DNA of 43,746 nt from Marinobacter gelidimuriae (GTDB lineage Bacteria > Pseudomonadota > Gammaproteobacteria > Pseudomonadales > Oleiphilaceae), in the NCBI RefSeq assembly GCF_000372805.1, contig NZ_KB889882.1:1-43746 (forward strand). The letters are read 5' to 3'. Under the pieces are notes generated by a model, which did no database searches, was not told the origin of the DNA, and was given only the letters and a program-made list of their open reading frames with translations. This document shows positions 36,350 through 43,746 of this stretch, piece by piece; within the stretch, counting starts at the first letter, position 1; every line of letters starts with the position of its first letter. A program made the position numbers and the translations under genes.

Positions 36350-37417
36350 ATGGCAGCAGAGCTGGGGATTATTGAGGGCTTCTATGGCCCACTGTGGAGT
36401 TGGGAGCAGCGCCGGCAATTGGTGCACAGGCTGGCGCCTCACGGTTACAGTTTTTATCTTTATGCGCCCAAGGCCGATGCGTTTTTAAGGCGGCGCTGGC
36501 GGGAGCCATTTCCGCCCCAGGCTGCCGCGGAAATGGCTGCCTTCGCCAGCTTCTGTAAAGCCGCCGGGGTGCGTTTTGGTGTGGGCCTGAGCCCGTTTGA
36601 ACTGTTTAACAATTTTGATGAAGCCGGCCAGCAGTCACTGGCGCGCAAGCTGGCGTTTTTTGACCAGCTGGGGCTGGATGAACTGGCGATCCTGTTTGAC
36701 GACATGCACGGCAGCGGGCCGCACACGGCGCAGGCACAGGCCGATATTGTGCACTGGGTTGCCGAACACTCCGCGGTTCGGCGTATCAGTGTGTGCCCGA
36801 CCTACTACTCGGATGACCCGGTGTTGGATCGAGTTTTTGGCCCGCGCCCGGTGGACTATCTACACACTCTGGGACAGGCGCTGGATCCCTCCATACAGAT
36901 ATTCTGGACCGGCGAGGAAGTGTGTTCGCGGGAGATTTCACCTGGCCATTTAAAGCGGGTGGGGCAGCTACTGGGTCGCAAACCTTTGTTGTGGGACAAC
37001 TACCCGGTTAATGATGGCGATCGTATGTCTCGCCACTTGCACCTGCGTGGATTTACGGGCCGCCCGGCGGCTAACGCTGCTTACATCGCCGGCCACGCCA
37101 TTAATCCGGCGCTACAGCCAACGCTGACCTGCATTCCGGCCATTACCCTGGCGCAGAGTTATCAGCTGGGGCCGGATTACGAATACGGTAAGGCGTTTTA
37201 TCGCGCCGCGCAGGAAGTTCTTGGGGCCGAGTTAGCGGATTGCTTGCAAGCAGACTTGTTGGTGTTGCAAGACGCCGGTCTGGAGCGCCTGTCCGCCGAA
37301 CGGAAGCAGGCTTTGGTGCATACCTATGGCGGTTTTGACCACCCGGCAGCCGACGAAATACTGCGCTGGCTGGCCGGCGACTACGCCGTTACCAACGAAG
37401 TTGTAGCCACCCAATAA
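36350..37417 (+). CDS. GH84-type beta-N-acetylglucosaminidase
   Basis: A 355-residue protein with the glycoside hydrolase 84 (NagJ/O-GlcNAcase) catalytic domain: GIIEGFYGPLWSWEQRRQLV, YLYAPKADAF, the adjacent catalytic aspartates D117-D118 in LFDDMHG, FWTGEEVCS and LLWDNYPVNDGDRM. The mechanism uses the substrate N-acetyl group. No signal peptide is visible with the ATG at 36350 (AGGGAG upstream), so the enzyme is probably cytoplasmic; it also lacks the extra domains of secreted hyaluronidases. Substrate unknown; a GlcNAc-bearing metabolite or protein is possible. Confidence 0.85.
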   Translation: MAAELGIIEGFYGPLWSWEQRRQLVHRLAPHGYSFYLYAPKADAFLRRRWREPFPPQAAAEMAAFASFCKAAGVRFGVGLSPFELFNNFDEAGQQSLARKLAFFDQLGLDELAILFDDMHGSGPHTAQAQADIVHWVAEHSAVRRISVCPTYYSDDPVLDRVFGPRPVDYLHTLGQALDPSIQIFWTGEEVCSREISPGHLKRVGQLLGRKPLLWDNYPVNDGDRMSRHLHLRGFTGRPAANAAYIAGHAINPALQPTLTCIPAITLAQSYQLGPDYEYGKAFYRAAQEVLGAELADCLQADLLVLQDAGLERLSAERKQALVHTYGGFDHPAADEILRWLAGDYAVTNEVVATQ

Positions 37418-37425
37418 TCTGTTAG

Positions 37426-38445
37426 TCAGTTGCAGGGTTGCTGTCCGGCTTGGCTGAAACGCTCGCGCATGGCGCGGTTGCGACGGTCGTCGCTTTTGTA
37501 AGCGTCTGGCAGTGGCTGCAGAAAGTAGAGGAAATCGCCTTTGGTACGATGTTCGGACAGCTCTGGCATGGCTTCATCTTCGGGCCAGAAAACCGGGCTG
37601 ATCACCGCAATGTTCAACGCCGGCGCGCGCTTGTGCAGCAGTGCTACCGTGCCCTGACGCTGTTCGCTGTGGAAATTGCCGTTTACGTGCAGAATCTGAT
37701 GGCCCGGGTAATTCCGGCGGGCCTGCAAAATGCGTTCGGCCATGGTGTTGTCGCGCAATAACTGTGCTTTGTAGCTGTTGTCCAGGCGCTGCTTCATCGC
37801 GTCGTCATCGCCGCCATGACTCGCGCCAATGGCATCATCAAAGCGTTGCCGGTAGGCCGGGGTGTCCATAAACGGTTGTTGGGCAATGGTTTGGCGCTGT
37901 GCCTGAGATAAATCGTCAATAATGTGCGGTCCTTCGCGGCCCACACAACGCACGATAGCGCCCGGCGCATTGGCAGCGATCACGGGTAATTGATGGCTAA
38001 GGGCGAATTCGACGATAGGCCGGTAAGACGCGCGGTAATTGTCCCAGGCGCCGGTGTCTTCAATCATTTCGCTTTCGCCGCTGCTGCCCGCCAGATACTG
38101 GTTCAGGGCATTCTGCTGATCGGTTTCAAATTGCTCCATACTCAGTATCTGTTGGGGTTGCTGCTGAAAAAGCGCCAGCTGGAGCTGGGCTTGAAGCAGA
38201 TGACTGGCGTGATGACCGTGATATTCGCCAATCACCACCACATTGGCGTTGGCTAAACGCTTTGCCAGCTGCTCCGGGGTTAAGGTGTTCAGGGTGTCAG
38301 ACTGCGGGTCAACTATGTGCGCCTGGTACTGATTTTGCGGTGCTTTCAGGGTGTTGTATGAAGCCGGGGAGGTCGCGCAGCCGGCTGTTATTGCCAACAC
38401 TAAAGCGCCAATCAGGTAACGAATGTTGTAAAGGCTTGTGGGCAT
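37426..38445 (-). CDS. ChaN-like lipoprotein (DUF399)
   Basis: A 339-residue lipoprotein. N-terminus MPTSLYNIRYLIGALVLAIT then AGC, a lipobox-like site, then ANVVVIGEYHGHHASHLLQA, EQFETDQQNALNQYLAG and ILHVNGNFHSEQ, the ChaN/DUF399 pattern. ChaN of Campylobacter binds haem; here the role is inferred as haem or metal handling at the outer membrane. The frame is open upstream to 38733 but that is non-coding; start 38445. Confidence 0.82.
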   Translation of the reverse strand: MPTSLYNIRYLIGALVLAITAGCATSPASYNTLKAPQNQYQAHIVDPQSDTLNTLTPEQLAKRLANANVVVIGEYHGHHASHLLQAQLQLALFQQQPQQILSMEQFETDQQNALNQYLAGSSGESEMIEDTGAWDNYRASYRPIVEFALSHQLPVIAANAPGAIVRCVGREGPHIIDDLSQAQRQTIAQQPFMDTPAYRQRFDDAIGASHGGDDDAMKQRLDNSYKAQLLRDNTMAERILQARRNYPGHQILHVNGNFHSEQRQGTVALLHKRAPALNIAVISPVFWPEDEAMPELSEHRTKGDFLYFLQPLPDAYKSDDRRNRAMRERFSQAGQQPCN

Positions 38446-38514
38446 AAGCGCGAAGTTCCGTTGCGGTAAGCACACGACTAATAAATTTTCCGAATACGAT
38501 CTGGCTGTATAGCG

Positions 38515-38520
38515 AGTATA
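38515..38520 (+). promoter_or_regulatory. -10 box of the SulP gene
   Basis: A perfect TATAAT lies 36 bases before the ATG at 38557. It overlaps the ATG at 38521, which argues against that codon as the start. No strong -35 sequence is seen upstream. Confidence 0.5.
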
Positions 38521-38556
38521 ATGCCCGGCGAAGCCCTTCGTACAGGCAAGTTGTTT

Positions 38557-40278
38557 ATGTCCCGCAGCCATTTGTTTTCCCTGCGCCCAGGCCACGCGAT
38601 CCGCGAAGCCTGCGTGCAGGAGCCTTACAGTTCCCGGCGTTTTGCAAAAGATGTGATGGCCGGTATTACCGTGGGAATTATTGCTATTCCGCTGGCCATG
38701 GCACTGGCTATTGCCAGCGGTGTGGCTCCCCAATACGGTTTGTATACGGCCATTATTGCCGGCGTGGTGATTGCGCTCACGGGCGGCAGCCGTTACAGCA
38801 TTTCCGGCCCTACCGCCGCTTTTGTGGTGGTTCTATACCCCATTGCCCAAGAATATGGGTTGGGCGGTTTGCTGCTAGCCACGGTGATGTCCGGGATGTT
38901 GCTGCTGGTTATGGCGGTCATGCGCCTTGGGCGCTTTATTGAGTACATACCGGAGCCGGTGACCCTGGGATTTACCGGGGGTATTGCGGTGGTCATCGCC
39001 ACGTTACAGGTGAAAGACCTGTTCGGTTTGCCGGTTGCGGCCATGCCCGAGCATTACTGGGGAAAGCTGGCTGCGCTGGTTCAAGCTGCGCCCTCGCTGG
39101 ATGCCATGAGTACTCTGGTGGCCGGGGTCACATTGGCGATCATGCTGTTGTGGCCGCGGTTGAAAACAGCGGTGCCGCCGCACTTACCCGCCGTCATTGT
39201 GGGTAGTTTGTTGGCGCTGTGGCTGAACAGCCAGGGTGCCTCCATTGATACCATCGGCTCGCGTTTCAGTTATTTACTACCCGATGGAACCAGTGGCAGT
39301 GGCATTCCTCCATTTTTGCCCGAGTTTATCTTGCCCTGGCAGCGGGCCGGTGCCGATGGCAGCCCCCTGGTGGTGTCCTGGAACCTGATTCAGGCTCTGA
39401 TTCCGGCAGCGTTTGCCATTGCCATGTTGGGCGCGATTGAATCCTTACTGTGTGCGGTGGTGCTGGATGGCATGACCGGTAAGCGCCACAGCGCCAACAG
39501 TGAATTGCTGGGGCAGGGTCTGGCCAACATAATTGCGCCCTTCTTTGGTGGTATTACAGCCACCGCGGCGCTTGCCCGCTCGGCCGCCAACTATCGCGCT
39601 GGCGCCGAATCGCCGGTGTCTGCGATTGTGCACTCGCTGGTGGTGGTTCTGGCGCTGGTAGCGCTGGCAGGGGTGCTGTCTTACTTGCCAATGCCGGCGA
39701 TGGCGGCGTTGCTACTGATAGTGGCGTGGAATATGAGCGAAGCGCCAAAAGCCGTGCACTTGCTTAAAACAGCGCCCCGCGGTGACCTTGTGGTGTTCCT
39801 GACTTGCTTCAGCCTGACGGTGGCGCTGGATATGGTGATTGCCATTACCACTGGCGTACTGCTGGCAGCGGTGCTGTTCATGCGCGAAATGGCGCAGATG
39901 ACACGGGTGACCGACATATCCAGCAATCAGCGGGTGACGCAGGCTAACTTGCCCGCCGGCTGGCAGGTGTTCAAGATCAACGGGCCGCTGTTCTTTGCCG
40001 CCGCCGAGCGCATCTTTGGCGAGCTGGCGGAACTGTCCAAAAACGCCCGTGGTTTTATACTGTATATGGACGGCGTGACCTTGCTGGACGCGGGTGGGCT
40101 GTCTGCATTGAATAAGCTCCTGGCCGCCTGCAAGCGCGAGGGCACCCGTATCATTATTGCCGATTTGCAGTACCAGCCGCTGCGAGCTCTGGCTCGTGCA
40201 GGGGTGGCGCCTTTAAACGGTGTTAGCCAATTTACACCCACACTGGCTGATGCTCTGGTGCAAGCCGGCGAGCACTGA
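38557..40278 (+). CDS. SulP-family anion transporter with STAS domain
   Basis: A 573-residue inner-membrane transporter. The SulP signature is in ISGPTAAFVVVLYPIAQEYG after MAGITVGIIAIPLAMALAIA; about 12-14 helices follow, then a C-terminal STAS domain (~residues 445-560; INGPLFFAAAERIFGELAEL, MDGVTLLDAGGLSALNKLL). Members move sulfate, bicarbonate or dicarboxylates. It is divergent from the ChaN-like gene. Start ATG 38557 is chosen over 38521 because of the promoter box. Confidence 0.9.
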   Translation: MSRSHLFSLRPGHAIREACVQEPYSSRRFAKDVMAGITVGIIAIPLAMALAIASGVAPQYGLYTAIIAGVVIALTGGSRYSISGPTAAFVVVLYPIAQEYGLGGLLLATVMSGMLLLVMAVMRLGRFIEYIPEPVTLGFTGGIAVVIATLQVKDLFGLPVAAMPEHYWGKLAALVQAAPSLDAMSTLVAGVTLAIMLLWPRLKTAVPPHLPAVIVGSLLALWLNSQGASIDTIGSRFSYLLPDGTSGSGIPPFLPEFILPWQRAGADGSPLVVSWNLIQALIPAAFAIAMLGAIESLLCAVVLDGMTGKRHSANSELLGQGLANIIAPFFGGITATAALARSAANYRAGAESPVSAIVHSLVVVLALVALAGVLSYLPMPAMAALLLIVAWNMSEAPKAVHLLKTAPRGDLVVFLTCFSLTVALDMVIAITTGVLLAAVLFMREMAQMTRVTDISSNQRVTQANLPAGWQVFKINGPLFFAAAERIFGELAELSKNARGFILYMDGVTLLDAGGLSALNKLLAACKREGTRIIIADLQYQPLRALARAGVAPLNGVSQFTPTLADALVQAGEH

Positions 40279-40324
40279 TCGCTGTTAACATCACCTGCTA
40301 CAAAATCGAGCCCTAACAAATGGA

Positions 40325-40350
40325 GCTCTGATAAACCGTGCTCTGATAAA
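40325..40350 (+). repeat. Short direct repeat after the SulP gene
   Basis: GCTCTGATAAA occurs at 40325-40335 and 40340-40350 in the 100-base gap between the SulP gene and the broken channel. No role is apparent. Confidence 0.6.
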
Positions 40351-40381
40351 GTGCCCCAGCTAACAGTAAAAAGGGTCTTGC

Positions 40382-41408
40382 ATGCTGCCATTCCGAATTG
40401 TGGATCGCGTTAAGTTCGTTGTTGAGCGCCAGTTGGTGAAAGGTGCGGGTTTCCAGCTATGGGTGGTTGCCGCCTTTATTGCGCTGATTTCGATTGCTGG
40501 CGGGCTGGCGGTATTGGCGGTCGGGCAAAAATTTGACAGTGTGGGGGCGGCCGTTTGGTGGGCGTTTTTGCGCCTGACAGATCCTGGCTATCTGGGTGAC
40601 GACATAGGTGCTTGGCAGCGTTTTGTATCTACCCTGCTTACCGTCAGCGGTTATGTGGTGTTTATGGGCACCCTGGTGGCCATCCTCACCCGCTGGCTGA
40701 TTGCCAAAATGGAAGAGTTGGAGCGGGGCCTGACGCCGGTTTCTGGAGAAACACGATGCCGGCCGGCTCAATCTGGTCGTGCTCTCAGAGCATGCCAGTG
40801 CGGAGCAGGTGCACGAATTACGTATGGAGCCCACTATCGGCCGTTTCAGGTGGATGTGATTTCGGTTGTCGGCGCTGCTGAGCAGCGATCGCCTGGCATC
40901 CGGCGAAGAAGCCGACGCCCGCACCATGGTGGGTTATTTACAACTGGAAGATGTACTGGCGGATCAATCACGGCGTCCGCAGTTGATCATGGAACTGAGC
41001 GATCCGGACAACAGCCATTTGCTGTACAACCACAGCAGCGAAATGCTCATCAGCCCGATGATACTCAGCCATGTTCTGGCTCAGGTGGCCCTGAGGCGAG
41101 AGTTGCGAGTGGTGTTGGATGAACTCTTTACAGTTGGCGGTGCAGAGGTTCAGTTTCGGGACCCGGGCGACTACACGCTTCCGGCCAGCGTTGATTTTCA
41201 GTTGCTGGAACGAACGTTGGCCAAAGAGGGCGAAATAGCGCTTGGCATCTATCGAAACCAGCCGGACGCCAAGGGTCGGCGTCTGATGCTAAACCCGCCG
41301 AGGCGGGATTATCTTGATGTTAAGCCTGGGGACCGGTTTGTGATTTTGTGTTTAACAGGCCAGGTATCCGGTTTTGATGCCCTGAACCATTCACGAAAAA
41401 AATTCTAA
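40382..41408 (+). pseudogene. Broken CASTOR/POLLUX-type ion channel
   Basis: Three fragments of one gene. 40382-40739 gives an intact N-terminal membrane part (RQLVKGAGFQLWVVAAFIAL; AVWWAFLRLTDPGYLGDD, the pore/filter region; TLVAILTRWLIAKMEELERG). The frame then changes and 40740-40856 reads LEKHDAGRLNLVVLSEHASA up to a TGA at 40857; the nucleotide-binding GWS-type block expected between is missing. 40860-41408 reads SSDRLASGEEADARTMVGYL and VALRRELRVVLDELFTVGGA, the C-terminal end of the family. Several hundred residues of the RCK-like regulatory part are absent. The remaining N-terminal frame cannot make a complete channel. Confidence 0.75.
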
Positions 41409-41528
41409 ATATAGATTATATAAATTTCAGTTATGCGGTGAGAGGCATTAAAGTAGTCGCCAATGTCCAGGGAGAATTGGATTTAAATTCGACGCCCTTG
41501 AAAAAACTGACGTACAAAGGAATGAGCC

Positions 41529-43121
41529 ATGCCCTACTCAAAAGACGTTGACGCCCTAACCACCCTGTTGAAACAGAATCCTACCTGGAACGCCATCAAG
41601 CCTGAACACGCGGCCCGCATGCGCGCCCAGAACAAATTCCAGACCGGTCTGGATATCGCCAAGTACACCGCCAAGATTATGCGCGAAGACATGGCGAACT
41701 ACGATAACGACACCTCTCAGTACACCCAGTCTCTGGGTTGCTGGCACGGTTTTATCGGCCAGCAGAAGATGATTTCCATTAAGAAGCACTTCGGCGACAC
41801 CTCACGCCGCTACCTGTACCTGTCCGGTTGGATGGTTGCCGCCCTGCGTTCAGAGTTCGGCCCGCTGCCAGACCAGTCCATGCACGAGAAAACCGCCGTA
41901 TCCGGCCTGATTGGCGAGTTGTACACCTTTCTGCGCCAAGCCGATTCCTGGGAACTGAACCACCTGTTCCGTGATCTGGAAGAAGCTCAGAACGCCGGCG
42001 ACAACGCCAAGGCCGAGCAGCTGATAAGCCAGATTGATAACCATCAGACCCACATTGTGCCGATCATTGCCGACATCGACGCCGGTTTTGGTAACGCAGA
42101 AGCCACTTACCTGCTGGCCAAGCAGATGATTGAAGCCGGTGCCTGCTGTATTCAGATTGAAAACCAGGTATCTGACGAGAAGCAGTGCGGCCACCAGGAC
42201 GGCAAAGTAACCGTTCCCCACGCCGACTTCCTGGCCAAGATAAACGCTGTGCGTTTGGCCTTCCTGGAACTGGGTGTGGATGACGGCGTGATTGTTGCGC
42301 GTACTGACTCTTTGGGTGCTGGCCTGACTCAGAAGATTGCCGTAACCGAAGAGCCGGGTGATCTGGGCGACCAGTACAACAGCTTTATCGACGGTGACGT
42401 GATTGCCAAAGCCGAAGACATCAACAACGGCGACGTGGTGATCAAGCAGAACGGTCAGCTAGTCAAGCCCAAGCGTCTGGCGTCTGGTTTGTTCCAGTTC
42501 AAGGCCGGTAGCGGTGAAGACCGGGTTATTCTGGATTGCATCACCAGCCTGCAGAACGGCGCTGACATGTTGTGGATCGAAACCGAGAAGCCCCACGTTG
42601 GCCAGATCGCCGCCATGGTTAACCGCATCAAGGAAGCGGTTCCTAACGCCAAGCTGGTTTACAACAACAGCCCGTCGTTCAACTGGACCCTGAGCTTCCG
42701 CCAGCAGGTGTTCGATTCCTGGAAAGAAGAAGGCAAAGACGTATCGGCCTACGAGCGTGCTGCGCTGATGAGCGAAGAATACGACAGCACCGACCTGGGC
42801 AAGCTGGCTGATCAGTGGACGGCGGACTTCCAGCGCGATGCCGCCCGTGAAGCCGGTGTGTTCCACCACCTGATCACGCTGCCGACTTACCACACGGCGG
42901 CCTTGTCTACCGATAACCTGGCCAAAGGCTACTTTGGTGCCGAAGGCATGCTGGCCTACGTGGCCGGCGTACAGCGCAAGGAAATGCGCCAAGGTATCGC
43001 CACTGTTAAGCACCAGGACATGGCCGGCTCCAACATTGGTGACGACCACAAGGAATTCTTCGCCGGCGACGCCGCGCTGAAAGCCGGTGGTAAAGACAAC
43101 ACCATGAATCAGTTTGGCTAA
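41529..43121 (+). CDS. aceA: Isocitrate lyase
   Basis: A 530-residue isocitrate lyase of the longer Pseudomonas-like subgroup; it splits isocitrate into succinate and glyoxylate for growth on acetate and fatty acids. DADIDAGFGNAEATYLLAK-type Mg site appears as IIADIDAGFGNAEATY; the catalytic Cys220 is in EKQCGHQDGK, where the short-form enzyme has KKCGH; PSFNWTL is the substrate loop. AAGGAA site precedes the ATG. Upstream 41409-41528 is AT-rich and should hold the promoter. No malate synthase or aceK lies nearby. Confidence 0.96.
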   Translation: MPYSKDVDALTTLLKQNPTWNAIKPEHAARMRAQNKFQTGLDIAKYTAKIMREDMANYDNDTSQYTQSLGCWHGFIGQQKMISIKKHFGDTSRRYLYLSGWMVAALRSEFGPLPDQSMHEKTAVSGLIGELYTFLRQADSWELNHLFRDLEEAQNAGDNAKAEQLISQIDNHQTHIVPIIADIDAGFGNAEATYLLAKQMIEAGACCIQIENQVSDEKQCGHQDGKVTVPHADFLAKINAVRLAFLELGVDDGVIVARTDSLGAGLTQKIAVTEEPGDLGDQYNSFIDGDVIAKAEDINNGDVVIKQNGQLVKPKRLASGLFQFKAGSGEDRVILDCITSLQNGADMLWIETEKPHVGQIAAMVNRIKEAVPNAKLVYNNSPSFNWTLSFRQQVFDSWKEEGKDVSAYERAALMSEEYDSTDLGKLADQWTADFQRDAAREAGVFHHLITLPTYHTAALSTDNLAKGYFGAEGMLAYVAGVQRKEMRQGIATVKHQDMAGSNIGDDHKEFFAGDAALKAGGKDNTMNQFG

Positions 43122-43167
43122 CAGGCTGACCTGACGCGGCACGGATGCCGCAACGCCCTCTTTCGGG

Positions 43168-43207
43168 ATTTAAAAGCCCGCACGCTGGTTCGCCAGGTGC
43201 GGGTTTT
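43168..43207 (+). terminator. Intrinsic terminator of isocitrate lyase
   Basis: CCCGCAC (43171-43177) pairs with GTGCGGG, with an inner CTGG/CCAG stem, a one-base bulge and a TTCG loop, followed by seven T ending at about 43211. Confidence 0.9.
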
Positions 43208-43282
43208 TTTGTGGCGCCGGCTCAAGGTTGAGGCCTTGGTCTATGCTAATAGAAACAGCGTGTTCAGGCAGGAGCAGGGCGA

Positions 43283-43490
43283 TTGAATTTGGATCAAGGC
43301 ATTGTGTTTGCGGTATTGGGTATGACGCTGGCGCTGTTTATCTGGAATCGACTGCGGTTTGATGTGGTGTCGATGCTGGCGTTTGGCTCCTTGTTGGGGG
43401 GTACCGTCACCCTGATTGGCACTCCGCCGAACATTATCATTTCTTCCTATCGTCCCGAAGGCGACTTGCAGTTGATGGAAGTGGTGATTT
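43283..43490 (+). pseudogene. SLC13-type anion transporter stub, internally deleted and cut by IS66
   Basis: Starts at TTG 43283 behind AGGAGCAGGG. The first ~32 residues (MNLDQGIVFAVLGMTLALFI through RFDVVSM) match the N-terminus of SLC13/DASS transporters; they are joined in frame to LAFGSLLGGTVTLIGTPPNI, a signature from much later in the protein, so roughly 100 codons are gone. The gene is then interrupted at 43491 by an IS66 end, which supplies the stop. A full protein has about 590 residues. Confidence 0.78.
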
Positions 43491-43746
43491 GTAAGCGCCC
43501 TTAAACCGACCCACTTGCCCTCAGTCGAACTGCGGCACTTTTTTTGAGACCCGCTCTAGTTTGACGTTCCATGGCAGCAGTGCTTCCAGCTTCTCCAACG
43601 TGTCAGCGTCGGCAATGCGCTCCAGAACATGCTGGATATAAACCGACGGTTCCAGTTTGTTCGCTTTAGCGGTTTCGACTAGGGAATAACACGTGGCACT
43701 GGCACGGGCGCCCTGGGAGGTATCTGCAAAAAGCCATGCTTTTCGG
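43491..43746 (-). mobile_element. IS66-family element, right end
   Basis: The element begins with GTAAGCGCCC at 43491, the typical GTAA terminal inverted-repeat tip of IS66-family elements, placed 30 bases beyond the transposase stop. It interrupts the SLC13-type gene. The window ends inside it, so the other end, the target duplication and the tnpA/tnpB genes cannot be seen. Confidence 0.85.
43521..43745 (-). CDS. tnpC: IS66 transposase (TnpC), C-terminal part
   Basis: The last 74 residues of an IS66 transposase: RKAWLFADTSQGARASATCY, then SLVETAKANKLEPSVYIQHV, then LEALLPWNV and a stop at 43521-43523. These are the standard C-terminal blocks of TnpC. The coding sequence continues past the window edge. 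Confidence 0.88.
   Translation of the reverse strand, partial: RKAWLFADTSQGARASATCYSLVETAKANKLEPSVYIQHVLERIADADTLEKLEALLPWNVKLERVSKKVPQFD

Noticed and set aside
38446..38733. Upstream extension of the ChaN-like lipoprotein
   Set aside because: It overlaps the divergent SulP gene and its promoter and would hide the lipoprotein signal.
1..43746. Defence system, prophage, CRISPR array, tRNA or rRNA
   Set aside because: I looked for repeats with spacers, phage structural genes, nuclease/toxin pairs and tRNA-like folds; none could be supported. All longer genes fit metabolic, transport or envelope functions.

Overview
The window looks like a contig from a gammaproteobacterium of the Marinobacter type. 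The evidence is the gene order (prkB-like kinase / OsmC / crp, then trpCDGE-gph-rpe, then a J-protein, murU, amgK, lptD-surA-pdxA-rsmA-apaH), which resembles E. coli and Pseudomonas, together with the closest protein styles I recognise. The genus is an inference. Both ends lie inside IS66-family transposase genes, so the contig probably stops at repeated insertion sequences.

Layout. 1-2555: an IS66 remnant abuts a broken DUF1631/EAL-type gene, followed by an intact prkB-like kinase, an OsmC/YhfA protein and a 40-codon stub of crp/vfr. 2556-5984: a modABC molybdate transporter (minus strand) and a glutathione S-transferase gene, sitting where the rest of crp should be. 6040-11823: a decayed membrane-protein gene, then the minus-strand run rpe-gph-trpE-trpG-trpD-trpC. 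12018-14532: a TerB/J-domain protein with the MurNAc-recycling enzymes MurU and AmgK. 14753-21895: lptD-surA-pdxA-rsmA-apaH-DUF423-thiS on the plus strand; apaG and thiG are absent from their usual places. 21899-27392: inositol-phosphatase-like protein, DUF3301 protein and an RND efflux pump with its adaptor. 27648-32314: membrane J-protein, secretin-like periplasmic protein, a DAHP synthase gene behind an aromatic-rich leader peptide and terminator, a LysE exporter and a flavin disulfide reductase. 32399-36196: frameshifted dps and a TRAP transporter (dctPQM). 36350-43121: GH84-type glycosidase, ChaN-like lipoprotein, SulP transporter, a broken CASTOR/POLLUX-type ion channel and isocitrate lyase. 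43283-43746: an SLC13-type transporter stub cut by IS66.

Two themes stand out. First, a likely ribosome-mediated attenuator controls the DAHP synthase gene: a 45-residue leader peptide has seven aromatic codons in a ten-codon stretch, followed by competing hairpins and a strong terminator. This ties entry into the shikimate pathway to charged Phe, Trp and Tyr tRNAs; the trp genes are in the same window but in another operon. Second, the window shows heavy decay: at least seven genes are truncated, internally deleted or frameshifted (IS66 copies, DUF1631, crp, a small membrane protein, dps, the ion channel, the SLC13 transporter), and two expected genes are missing. Several of these are clean internal deletions, so sequencing error alone cannot explain them. 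Loss of crp/vfr would be the most consequential for the cell if no second copy exists.

No tRNA, rRNA, CRISPR array, prophage or recognisable defence system was seen.
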